A stretch of DNA of 41,053 bases from Marinilabiliales bacterium (GTDB lineage Bacteria > Bacteroidota > Bacteroidia > Bacteroidales > BM520). The position numbers and the translations under genes were made by a program. Location of the stretch: positions 1 to 41,053 of the forward strand of contig PKSY01000121.1 of NCBI GenBank assembly GCA_002869405.1, in the 5' to 3' direction. The notes under the pieces are model-generated. The model worked only from the letters and a program-made list of their open reading frames with translations. It had not been told where the DNA came from and ran no database searches. This document shows positions 6,354 through 15,270 of the stretch, in pieces (position 1 is the first letter of the stretch; each line of letters begins with the position of its first letter).

Positions 6354-8417
6354 TTAAAGCGGAAACAATGCAATTGCAAAACCACCGCCTTCTGCTAAAT
6401 GAATTTTCAATATATCTTCTGAATCTATATCAAGTTCTTCAATTATATACTCTTCCGGATTATCATCCCAATGTGCGTCAACCCCGTCCCGGTATATTTC
6501 AGCCCTGAATTTCTTCCCTTCCGGCAGAAAATCAAAATTAATCTCCATATCACGACTTATTTCATTGGTGATACCACCTACAAACCAGCGCTCTCCATCC
6601 CGTTCCTGACGGGCAATTGTTACAAATTCCCCCACTTCGCCATTTAATACAATTGATTTTTCCCAGTCAACAGCGACATCCTCAATAAATTTGAATGCAG
6701 GATGACCTTTGTAATTGTAGATCAGGTCAGCAGCCATTTGTATTGGGCTGTAAATAACAACATAAAGAGCCAGCTGATGCGCCAGGGTTGTGTTTATTTG
6801 ATTATCGGGCCGATACGGATTGAGCTTCATATCAAAGATTCCCGGGGTAAAATCGATTGGGCCTGCAAGCATGCGAGCAAAAGCAACGGTGGGCAAGTGG
6901 GAGGGGGGATTGCCGCCGTCTTCAGCCCAGGCATTGAACTCCTGTCCGCGTAAACCTTCTCTGGCAATAGCATTAGGGTAAGTTCTCCGCTTTCCTGTGG
7001 CCTTAATGGGTTCATGTGCATTGATGGCCACCTGATACTCCAGTCCTTTCTCCAAAACCATGTGGTAATGGTTAACCATATATTGTCCGTGATGAAACTC
7101 TCCCTTAGGAAGAATTTTCCCTACATAACCCGTTTTTACCGAATGAATTCCCAGTTCATTCATGAGACTGAATGCGGTGTCGATCTGCTTCGAATAGGTC
7201 TCAGTGGCAGCACTGGTTTCGTGATGCATAATCAGTTCCACTCCCTTTTCTTTTCCATATCTGACCACTTCAGATAAATCATAATCAGGATATGGAGTTA
7301 CAAAGTCAAATACACCTTCCCGGTCTTCAAATCCTATCCAATGCTCCCAGCCGTTATTCCAGCCCTCAACCAATACACCACCAAAGCCATGTTCAGCAGC
7401 AAAATCCATCAGCTCTTTCGTGTATTCCGTTGTTGCACCATGATTTCCGCTGGCATAATCCCAGGTTCTGCGATTCAGGTGCATGTCCCACCAGATACCT
7501 ATATATTTCATGGGTCGAATCCATTCCGTATCATCAATAACAGAAGGCTCATTCAGATTTATAATAAGATTGGATTCAATCAAACCACCGGCTTCCTCTG
7601 AAACCTGAATTGTTCTCCACGGTGTTTCAAACGGCGTAGTGCGCTTTACTTTATATGTATGATTTTCGCTTCCAACAAGGCAACTCACAAAACCATTTTT
7701 TGCGGCATTCAACATCAAAGTCATGCCTGAATAATCAGTTAAATCAGCTTCATGGATACTGATATGTGTTCCGGCAGGAGTAATCATGGTGACCGGTGTT
7801 GCAACAGCATTATTAGGAATATAGGTTTGTGCCAAATTCAGATTTGTGTACTTAAAGGCATCAATTTCAGAAACTTTTGATTTTGTGTAAAGATGCTCAT
7901 AAATATCCCAGTCTCCGGGAATCCAGAATGCAGTATTATCACCGGGGAAGTTAAATGCGGTATTCTCTTCATTAATAAGAACTTCATTGAGATTTTCCTG
8001 CTCAGGAAACAGATACCTGAAGCCAACACCATCATCGAAGGCTTTTACCTCGATGCTAAATTTCCGAAATGGTTCCACCGTTTCTTCAATATCGGCAATC
8101 ATACGATTATAAACTTCATCAACTACTCTGTTCTCTCCCCATGGCATATCCCAGCTTCCGGCATAGGAATCCATATGAATATTGACAATTTTTAGCTTTT
8201 CCAGCACAGGCATCCCGTCAAGATCAAACGATATTTGTGATGGCGAAATAATTACCTCATCCTTATACTGAACTGAATATGACAGAGTCCCGGATTCATC
8301 CATTAATGAAAATTTTAAATCTGCAGAAGGAGAAAGAACCTCGCAGTTTTTTAGGTTATTACATGCTGCAATTCCAACTAATATTATTGCCATAAGAAGA
8401 CTAATTCTGGTTTTCAT
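6354..8417 (-). CDS. GH97 glycoside hydrolase (SusB-like alpha-glucosidase), lipoprotein
   Basis: The 687-residue protein has the GH97 layout: N-terminal beta-sandwich, central (beta/alpha)8 barrel, C-terminal beta domain. The signal peptide ends in a lipobox (VGIAAC), so it should be anchored in a membrane. Where retaining GH97 alpha-galactosidases have a nucleophile Asp, the sequence reads VKTGYVG (near residue 430) with Gly. Glutamates in INAHEPIK (about 468) and GLRGQEFNAW (about 491) fit the inverting SusB type. I therefore expect an inverting, calcium-dependent alpha-glucosidase acting on alpha-glucans. No susC/susD pair or regulator is adjacent, so it is not part of a polysaccharide utilisation locus inside this window. 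Confidence 0.92.
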   Translation of the reverse strand: MKTRISLLMAIILVGIAACNNLKNCEVLSPSADLKFSLMDESGTLSYSVQYKDEVIISPSQISFDLDGMPVLEKLKIVNIHMDSYAGSWDMPWGENRVVDEVYNRMIADIEETVEPFRKFSIEVKAFDDGVGFRYLFPEQENLNEVLINEENTAFNFPGDNTAFWIPGDWDIYEHLYTKSKVSEIDAFKYTNLNLAQTYIPNNAVATPVTMITPAGTHISIHEADLTDYSGMTLMLNAAKNGFVSCLVGSENHTYKVKRTTPFETPWRTIQVSEEAGGLIESNLIINLNEPSVIDDTEWIRPMKYIGIWWDMHLNRRTWDYASGNHGATTEYTKELMDFAAEHGFGGVLVEGWNNGWEHWIGFEDREGVFDFVTPYPDYDLSEVVRYGKEKGVELIMHHETSAATETYSKQIDTAFSLMNELGIHSVKTGYVGKILPKGEFHHGQYMVNHYHMVLEKGLEYQVAINAHEPIKATGKRRTYPNAIAREGLRGQEFNAWAEDGGNPPSHLPTVAFARMLAGPIDFTPGIFDMKLNPYRPDNQINTTLAHQLALYVVIYSPIQMAADLIYNYKGHPAFKFIEDVAVDWEKSIVLNGEVGEFVTIARQERDGERWFVGGITNEISRDMEINFDFLPEGKKFRAEIYRDGVDAHWDDNPEEYIIEELDIDSEDILKIHLAEGGGFAIALFPL

Positions 8418-8498
8418 AGCTGTGATAGTTTGTTTTTAAAACGCTAAGATATGAAATCCATCCCGATTGATAAGAAATTAAAACTCAATCATATTTCT

Positions 8499-8528
8499 TT
8501 GGTTTTTTAATCATTTGTTATAAATTTG
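8499..8528 (+). promoter_or_regulatory. Bacteroidota-type promoter of the DUF3857 operon
   Basis: TTG at 8499-8501 and TAAATTTG at 8521-8528 are separated by 19 bases, the usual -33/-7 arrangement. Transcription should start near 8535, about 38 bases before the GTG at 8573. Confidence 0.65.
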
Positions 8529-8572
8529 GCTGCCAGAAAAACCAGACTAATTTCTATCAAAAAATTATTAAT

Positions 8573-10435
8573 GTGAAACAACTACTCCTAACCCTCATTA
8601 TTACAGGATTATTATTCCCTGTTTTTAGCCAGAAAGCACCCATAAAATTTGGTAAAGTTGAAAAAAAAGATCTTCTCATGGATGTATATGAACCTGATAC
8701 TTCTGCTCCGGCTGTTGTGTTATGCGAATATGGATTCTTTGATGGTAATGATCTTGATTTCAATCATATTATCAGGGTGAAGATTCTTAAAAACAATGGT
8801 TTGCAATATGCCGACTGGAAATTCGTAACAGGCAATAAAGCTATGATTAAGGGGAAAACTTTTAATCTTGTAAATGGCGATATTGAAGTAGAAAAACTAT
8901 CAAAATCTGATATCCACAGAACAAGATTTCATGATGCATACTATGTTCAGAGTATTGCAATGCCGGCAGTGAAAGTAGGTTCAGTGATAGATATTCAGGT
9001 TACTTACCCGTTGATTCCGTCAGAGTGGTATTTTCAGCGTGATATTCCCGTTGCACACAGCGAACTGATTCTGACTTCCAATCAGTATATCGCCTTCAGA
9101 AAGAATTTTTTCGGACTTGAATACCTTACTTCATCAACTGATGACAGGTATATCGCGAAAAACATGCCGGCCTTTAAAGATGAGCCATATATGTCATCTA
9201 AAGAGAATTATATTACCAAGTTTGAATTTGATATTCTTGATATTAAAATTGAAAACTATTATAAGGCATATACTAAATCATGGGAACATCTTTCCGAGTT
9301 CCTTGAAAAGCATGATTACTTTGGCTTAGCTTTAAACAGCAATTATAATATCCTACAGAAAATTAAAGAAATTGAGGATAACTCATCTTCTGAAAAAGAA
9401 AAAATAATTGCTGCTTACAGGGAGGTTCAGAAAATGCATTTCAATGACTGGCACTATCTTTTCACTACCGAAAGAAGCCTCGGACCTGTATTTGACAATA
9501 AAGAAGGAAACTCTTCGGATATCAACCTCCTGCTATACCTGATGTTGGATAGAATGGAGCTGAACCCTGATATTGTTGTACTTAGTACAAGAAGTAATGG
9601 TATGCTTTCACCGGTTTTTCCCAGTCTGGAAAGACTCAATCACTGCATTGTAAAAATTGATGTTGATGATGAGACTTTTTTACTTGATGCTACAGATCAC
9701 TATACTCCATACTATCTTCTACCCAAAAAAGATTTGAATGGAAAGGGTAGATTAATCAACCGCAAGAGTAGCGGGTGGGTTGATCTTTTTCCACAAAAGA
9801 AACATACTACAAAGAAATTATTACGGCTCGAACTTTCTGAGGATGGAGTAATAAAAGGAACAAAAAGCTGTGTTTATGAAGACTATTCAGCAATCGAATT
9901 CAGAAGTAACTTCGCAGGCTTTGAGAATCGTGATGCTTTTATTCAATCACTCCTAAAATCTAACCCGGGGCTTTCAATATCAGATTTAAAAATTGAAAAC
10001 CTCTCAGAAAATGAGTTGCCGGTGAAGTTAAATTGTGAATTGGAAATAACAGAAAAGACAATGGATCTTGGCTCTGAAATGTATCTTTTCCCTTTCCTTT
10101 GCGAGCAAATAACTGAAAATCCTTTCGAAACACCATATCGAAAAACACCGGTAGATTTCATTTACCAAATTGAAGATGGAATGACAGTTTCAATACAGAT
10201 TCCTGAAGGATGGGAAGTTGCTGAAGCTCCACAACCGGTAAATATGTCTCTTCCCGGTAATGCTGCATCTGTTCTCTGTCAGGTTGCTGCCTTCGGTAAT
10301 ACAATCAATATGACTTATCGCTTTATGATGAATCAGACCCTTTATACAAAAGACCAATATCCTGATTTAAAAGCCTTCTATGAACAGGTTCTTAAAATTC
10401 AGGAACAACCTATACTTTTGAAAAAGGCTGAATAA
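8573..10435 (+). CDS. Exported DUF3857 / transglutaminase-like protein, catalytic Cys replaced
   Basis: It starts at GTG 8573; the overlapping ATG at 8571 runs straight into a stop. A signal peptide is clear (KQLLLTLIITGLLFPVFS, cleavage before QKAP). The 620 residues comprise an N-terminal DUF3857 beta domain (about 40-230), a transglutaminase-like core (about 270-390) and a C-terminal beta domain. The core motif reads GNSSDINLLL near residue 314, with Ser where the family has the catalytic Cys. The His (LNHCIVKI) and Asp (LLDATDHY) are kept. It is probably not a functional thiol enzyme. The stop overlaps the next gene's start (TAATG), so the two homologues are translationally coupled and may act together in the periplasm. 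The function is unknown. Confidence 0.88.
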   Translation: MKQLLLTLIITGLLFPVFSQKAPIKFGKVEKKDLLMDVYEPDTSAPAVVLCEYGFFDGNDLDFNHIIRVKILKNNGLQYADWKFVTGNKAMIKGKTFNLVNGDIEVEKLSKSDIHRTRFHDAYYVQSIAMPAVKVGSVIDIQVTYPLIPSEWYFQRDIPVAHSELILTSNQYIAFRKNFFGLEYLTSSTDDRYIAKNMPAFKDEPYMSSKENYITKFEFDILDIKIENYYKAYTKSWEHLSEFLEKHDYFGLALNSNYNILQKIKEIEDNSSSEKEKIIAAYREVQKMHFNDWHYLFTTERSLGPVFDNKEGNSSDINLLLYLMLDRMELNPDIVVLSTRSNGMLSPVFPSLERLNHCIVKIDVDDETFLLDATDHYTPYYLLPKKDLNGKGRLINRKSSGWVDLFPQKKHTTKKLLRLELSEDGVIKGTKSCVYEDYSAIEFRSNFAGFENRDAFIQSLLKSNPGLSISDLKIENLSENELPVKLNCELEITEKTMDLGSEMYLFPFLCEQITENPFETPYRKTPVDFIYQIEDGMTVSIQIPEGWEVAEAPQPVNMSLPGNAASVLCQVAAFGNTINMTYRFMMNQTLYTKDQYPDLKAFYEQVLKIQEQPILLKKAE

Positions 10436-12336
10436 TGAGATATTTCCTGCTTATAATCGCTTTTCTGCCGTTTGGGAGTATTGCTCAGAAAACAATTTTG
10501 CCTCTCATTACCATTGATAGTGCTCTAATGCACAATGCAAATATAGTTGTGCGTAGCTCCAATACTGATTTTGAAATTAATTCAGCCCGAAAAGCAACAT
10601 TTGTTGTGAATAATACGATTGCGATCTTCAATAAGAAGGGATACAATGACGTGAAGTTTTCAGTTGTAAGCGACAAATTTAAAAGCTTTAAACTGAATTT
10701 TATGGATATTTACGATGCTCAGGGTAATTTTGTCTGCTCCACTACCGATGAGGCTCATTCGAAACACCCTGTCATAACTGCTGGTGATGTATTTATTGAT
10801 GGAGACGTTAATAATGTTGAACCGGCCTACCATAAATTTCCCTATACAGTGTCATATCGCTATACAATTACCATGCATCAGGTTGTTGAATATCCTGATT
10901 GGTTTCCTGTTATCGATTATAATGTATCTGTTGAAAAAGCCAAACTATCGCTTTCACATCCTGATGATCTGGTTGTACGTATTAATGGTTCAATCGACTC
11001 GGTAAAATATTCGGAAAATCATTTGGCCTCGGGCACAATCAAAACATGGGAGATTAACAATTACCAGGCTGTGAATAAACTTCCTGTTGCATTGCCACAG
11101 ACTCAGGTTTTCCCCTTTCTGGAATTGTCACCTACAAAATTTAAAGCATCAGGATTTGAAGGTGATTTGAGCTCATGGAATTCTTTCGGACTTTGGGTGA
11201 ATGATTTGAATAAAGATCTCCAGAGCCTTTCTGAAGATACAAGATTAATAGTAAAAAGAACAACAGAAAATTTCTCTGAACCACGAGAAAAAGCAAAAGC
11301 CTTATATGAGCTTTTGCAGGAAAATACAAGGTATGTAAGTGTGCAGATTGGGATTGGTGGATGGCAACCTGCTTCTGCTGAAGATACCTGGGAGACTGGA
11401 TGGGGTGACTGTAAAGCACTTACAAACCTGATGCGGGCACTTTTGGCAGAGGCAGGTATTAATTCTCATTATTGTATAATTCGTGCCGGTGATCCTGATT
11501 TCAGAGTTGATCCTCTGTTTCCTGCCAATAACTTTAATCATGCTATTCTGTGTATACCTTTTGAAAATGATACTTCATGGCTGGAATGTACTTCTCAAAC
11601 TTCGCCTTTTGGATATCTGGGCAGTTTTACATCTGACCGCAATGTGCTCATTGTCACAGATAGAGGAGGTGTTCTTACAAAAACGCCTGCGTTTTCAGCG
11701 GATCAAAACAGTATTAAATTCAGCGCAAATATAGTTATTGACCATAGTAATAGCGGGACTGTATCTATGGAATTAAGCGCTTCAGGTGATAAATTCGGAT
11801 CTTTTAGCGTTGGATTCAATAATCTTGATGAACAGGAACGACAAGAGGCCCTAATCGATATTCTTCAGCTGTCAGGGGTTGATTTTCAAAGTATTTCAAC
11901 ATCCGTATTAAATGAAAACATGAATCCTGTATTCATTATATCAGGCGATTTTTACATGAATAATCCCCTGATATCTTTAGGTAACAGATTGATAGTTTCT
12001 CCCTCTATGTTCTGTGCCCGGAATACTGCTGTTTTAAAGGATATTCCTTTGCAGAAATTTATGATTTCTGAAGATTATTCAACTGTAAATGAACTTACCT
12101 TTACATTCTCGGATAATGTTAAAGGACTGAATATACCGGAGAATATGCATTTAGAATATGAGTTTGGTTTGTTTTCAGTTACTTATGAGTTAACCGAAAA
12201 TCTATTAAAATACACAAGGACATACAAGCAAAATAAAGGCATCTATCCTGAAGAAAAATTAAATGATTACCTCACATTTAAAGAAGAAATACGAAAAAGT
12301 GATGCAATAAAAATTGCATTGCAAAAGACTGAATAA
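10435..12336 (+). CDS. Exported DUF3857 / transglutaminase-like protein with intact core
   Basis: This is the second member of the pair, 633 residues, with signal peptide MRYFLLIIAFLPFGSIAQ. The domains are DUF3857 in the N-terminal half, a transglutaminase-like core around residues 280-400 and a beta-rich C-terminal domain. The core has Cys in GWGDCKALTNL (near residue 326), His in NNFNHAILCI, and an acidic residue in WLECTSQ, so a thiol-protease or transglutaminase-type triad is plausible. Members are widespread in Bacteroidota, but no substrate is established to my knowledge. It overlaps the upstream homologue by one base. The stop codon directly abuts that of the convergent gene at 12337. 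Confidence 0.9.
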   Translation: MRYFLLIIAFLPFGSIAQKTILPLITIDSALMHNANIVVRSSNTDFEINSARKATFVVNNTIAIFNKKGYNDVKFSVVSDKFKSFKLNFMDIYDAQGNFVCSTTDEAHSKHPVITAGDVFIDGDVNNVEPAYHKFPYTVSYRYTITMHQVVEYPDWFPVIDYNVSVEKAKLSLSHPDDLVVRINGSIDSVKYSENHLASGTIKTWEINNYQAVNKLPVALPQTQVFPFLELSPTKFKASGFEGDLSSWNSFGLWVNDLNKDLQSLSEDTRLIVKRTTENFSEPREKAKALYELLQENTRYVSVQIGIGGWQPASAEDTWETGWGDCKALTNLMRALLAEAGINSHYCIIRAGDPDFRVDPLFPANNFNHAILCIPFENDTSWLECTSQTSPFGYLGSFTSDRNVLIVTDRGGVLTKTPAFSADQNSIKFSANIVIDHSNSGTVSMELSASGDKFGSFSVGFNNLDEQERQEALIDILQLSGVDFQSISTSVLNENMNPVFIISGDFYMNNPLISLGNRLIVSPSMFCARNTAVLKDIPLQKFMISEDYSTVNELTFTFSDNVKGLNIPENMHLEYEFGLFSVTYELTENLLKYTRTYKQNKGIYPEEKLNDYLTFKEEIRKSDAIKIALQKTE

Positions 12337-13320
12337 TCAGTATAATCGCGCATTTTCTTCAATACGCTCTTTTAGTATCCGTATATATTCCTGGGTGGTA
12401 TTATACTTTTTTGTCTGATAAGAATCGCGAAGCCATTCCAGGGCTAAATCATATTCACCCTGCAGCTCACAAATTACAGCCATATTATATTTTGACAATG
12501 CTGAGATTCTGTCATTCTGATGTTCTGCATAGTTCTTAAAGATTCTTGCAGCTGTCTCAAAATCATTATTTAATAATGCATTAATGGCTTTGTCGTATCC
12601 CTGATTAGGAAGATGATAATATAACCTGCTTCTGTCCTGCCACGTAGGAATGTATTTCTCTGCAAAAATCCGACCCGTCTCCCAACTTAATTCAGCAATA
12701 ACATCTTCGGTATTTGGGAGTTTGTCCTGCGTTGCGCTTATAAAGAATCCTGTCTCAGTATATGATAAGGTGTCAATAGTAATATCATCCTTAATAACTG
12801 TTTGTTCCTTTGGATCAATGATAACCCACCTGTTCGCAATAAGAAAATCCTTCCAGGCTTCCACATAACCCTGATCATTGAAAAAGAGATCGCTCTTAAC
12901 ACTTAAATCAGATGCATCTAAGATCAGAATGATATCCGAGTCCCGCCTCTTTGCTGCGCTGTCAAGCTTCTGCCAGTCATATATTGTAAGCTTTCCTTCT
13001 TTATTAATGCGCACTGCCATTGAGGAATCTATATCATAGGGTATGTTGCCATAATCTGCCAGAGAAAACAGAAACCCTTCCAGCGCATATCTGTGAATAG
13101 TATCAATCTGACTTTGTTTCACTGTATCTGTTGATGTTCGATAACTGTTTTGCAGAATAGTAACCTTACGGTTTTGCATGATTGTATTCTTCTCAGGCGG
13201 TGTTAGCACCTGAATGCTTTTGTATCCGTAATAAGTGCATCCGTTAAGTACAAAGACCAGAATTAGAAGAAGAAATCTTTTACCGGCTTTTATATGGTTT
13301 AAAGGAATCATAAATTTCAA
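12337..13320 (-). CDS. Lipoprotein of unknown function with TPR-like C-terminus
   Basis: This 327-residue protein begins with a basic segment and a hydrophobic stretch ending in the lipobox VLNGC (Cys at about 28), so it should be lipid-anchored. Either Met1 or Met4 could be the start. The central part is a mixed alpha/beta domain. The last 90 residues (GYDKAINALLNNDFETAARI, then YNMAVICELQGEYDLALEWL) look like two to three TPR-type helical pairs. It may belong to the Bacteroidota DUF6340 lipoprotein family, but I assign that only tentatively. It is a single gene, convergent with the DUF3857 pair without any gap, and divergent from the radical SAM gene across 73 bases. Confidence 0.75.
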   Translation of the reverse strand: MKFMIPLNHIKAGKRFLLLILVFVLNGCTYYGYKSIQVLTPPEKNTIMQNRKVTILQNSYRTSTDTVKQSQIDTIHRYALEGFLFSLADYGNIPYDIDSSMAVRINKEGKLTIYDWQKLDSAAKRRDSDIILILDASDLSVKSDLFFNDQGYVEAWKDFLIANRWVIIDPKEQTVIKDDITIDTLSYTETGFFISATQDKLPNTEDVIAELSWETGRIFAEKYIPTWQDRSRLYYHLPNQGYDKAINALLNNDFETAARIFKNYAEHQNDRISALSKYNMAVICELQGEYDLALEWLRDSYQTKKYNTTQEYIRILKERIEENARLY

Positions 13321-13393
13321 ATCGTGTATTGAATATACTTTTAAAGTGCCAAATTACGAAAAAGGTTAATTTAGCAGGTTCAAAACGGAGAAA

Positions 13394-14311
13394 ATGATCA
13401 AATTTAATGCCGGATGTAACTTTTGTCCGCATCACTGTAATACCGACAGAGCCAATGGAGAAAAAGGCATTTGCAATCTGGATGACAAAATATATATAAG
13501 CTCAATATGTAGTCATATGGGAGAAGAACCACCGATTTCAGGTGATTCAGGAATTTGTAACGTCTTTTTCTCCCATTGTAATCTGCAGTGTGTTTATTGT
13601 CAAAACCATCAGATAAGCAATAATGAAATAGAAATTGAGTCTGTATCTCTCGAAAAGGTTATAGAACAAATAACTAAAATCCTGGATACAGGTGTCCGCA
13701 GCCTTGGTTTTGTCAGTCCTTCGCATCAGATTCCTCAGATGACAAGAATTATTGATGCAATAAGAGCTAAAGGGTATAATCCGATAATAGTTTACAATAC
13801 AAATAGTTATGATACTGTTGAAACAATAGCACTCCTTGAATCTTATGTTGATGTATATCTTGCAGATTTTAAATATGCAGATAATTCCCTTGGTGAAGAA
13901 TTATCAGGAATAAAAAAATATGCAGATTTTGCCACACTGGCTATCCGGGAGATGATTACTCAGAAAGGAACATCACTTTTGCTTGATGACCAGGGAATTG
14001 CATTAAAAGGTGTAATCATACGTCACCTGGTTTTACCGGGGCACCCGGAAAACAGCATTGAAGTACTCAACAGGCTTGCTGATATGTCGGATTCAAAAAT
14101 TACATTATCTTTAATGTCGCAATATTACCCGGCTTACAAAGCAATGGAATTTCCAGCGCTTAACAGAAGTCTGCAACAAAAAGAATATCAACGTATTGTG
14201 GATTATCTTGATTGCCTTGGATTTAAAAATGGCTGGATTCAGGAGCTTGAAAGTCAGGATACATATCAACCGGATTTTAACAATGAACATCCGTTTGAAA
14301 AGACCAACTAA
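13394..14311 (+). CDS. Radical SAM protein, PflX-like (COG1313 type)
   Basis: The 305-residue protein has the radical SAM cluster motif C62-x3-C66-x2-C69 (CNLQCVYC), which binds a 4Fe-4S cluster and S-adenosylmethionine. It also has an N-terminal Cys set, C8, C11, C15 and C27, in the CxxCPxxC...DR..GE.G.C form typical of the PflX/COG1313 group, which could hold a second metal site. The group resembles pyruvate formate-lyase activases, but its target is not known and no glycyl-radical enzyme gene is in the window. It is 23 bases upstream of the BASS transporter gene and is probably co-transcribed with it. Confidence 0.88.
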   Translation: MIKFNAGCNFCPHHCNTDRANGEKGICNLDDKIYISSICSHMGEEPPISGDSGICNVFFSHCNLQCVYCQNHQISNNEIEIESVSLEKVIEQITKILDTGVRSLGFVSPSHQIPQMTRIIDAIRAKGYNPIIVYNTNSYDTVETIALLESYVDVYLADFKYADNSLGEELSGIKKYADFATLAIREMITQKGTSLLLDDQGIALKGVIIRHLVLPGHPENSIEVLNRLADMSDSKITLSLMSQYYPAYKAMEFPALNRSLQQKEYQRIVDYLDCLGFKNGWIQELESQDTYQPDFNNEHPFEKTN

Positions 14312-14334
14312 AAAAATAACCAAATCGCAGCACT

Positions 14335-15267
14335 ATGTTCGACAATCTGGAAGTACTCGACACTATTACGCTAAACTTTAGCCAACAAGGACTCTTTATG
14401 CTGAACATAACCATTGCATTTATTATGTTTGGTGTTGCTCTCGACATCAGGCTGTCCCAATTTAAAGAGCTTCTTAAAAGACCTAAGCCGGCAATTATTG
14501 GTATCATAAGCCAATGGATTCTTCTGCCTGCATTAACTTATCTTTTAATTGTGATTATACAGCCTTCAGCAGCAGTAGCTTTGGGGATGTTGCTGGTTGC
14601 CTCATGCCCGGGAGGAAACATATCCAATTTCATCAGTTCTCTGGCCAAGGCTAATGTGGCATTATCGGTTAGTATGACTGCATTCAGTACCCTTGCATGT
14701 ATTGTACTTACACCACTGAACTTTGCATTCTGGGGCGGGCTCTACGCAGCATCATCACCATTGCTTGTGCCTATTACGATCGATCCTGTGGAGATGATTA
14801 AAACAGTCGCAATCCTCCTGGGTCTTCCCGTTTTGCTTGGAATGACTTTCGCCTGGAAGTTTCCCAATACTACTAAACGAATCCTTAAAGGAGTCAGAAT
14901 CGCTTCAATGTTTATTTTTATGGGTTTTGTTGTCGGTGCCTTTGCTGCCAATTATGATCATTTTCTGAATTACATCAGTTATATATTTATTATTGTACTC
15001 TTGCATAATGGTATTGCCTTGCTCGGTGGTTATAACTTTGCCCGCATCTTTAAACTTAATCAAAATAATCGTCGTACCATTGGCATTGAAACAGGAATTC
15101 AGAACTCCGGGCTGGGCCTTGCCCTGATATTTAACCCGAATATCTTCGACCAAAGTCTGAACCTCGGTGGTATGGCATTTATCGCCGCATGGTGGGGGAT
15201 ATGGCACATCCTGTCCGGAATGACCATCGCATGGTGGTGGAATAGAAAACCAATCAGATTAGATTAA
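14335..15267 (+). CDS. Bile acid:sodium symporter family (BASS) transporter
   Basis: This 310-residue integral membrane protein has about nine to ten hydrophobic segments. The first reads FMLNITIAFIMFGVALDI, and the SCPGGNISNF segment (about residue 96-105) is the conserved cross-over region of BASS carriers. These carry organic anions with sodium; bacterial members move bile acids, pantoate or keto acids, and the substrate cannot be read here. It stands between the radical SAM gene and the acyltransferase gene, with gaps of 23 and 3 bases, so all three probably share a transcript. Confidence 0.9.
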   Translation: MFDNLEVLDTITLNFSQQGLFMLNITIAFIMFGVALDIRLSQFKELLKRPKPAIIGIISQWILLPALTYLLIVIIQPSAAVALGMLLVASCPGGNISNFISSLAKANVALSVSMTAFSTLACIVLTPLNFAFWGGLYAASSPLLVPITIDPVEMIKTVAILLGLPVLLGMTFAWKFPNTTKRILKGVRIASMFIFMGFVVGAFAANYDHFLNYISYIFIIVLLHNGIALLGGYNFARIFKLNQNNRRTIGIETGIQNSGLGLALIFNPNIFDQSLNLGGMAFIAAWWGIWHILSGMTIAWWWNRKPIRLD

Positions 15268-15270
15268 ACT

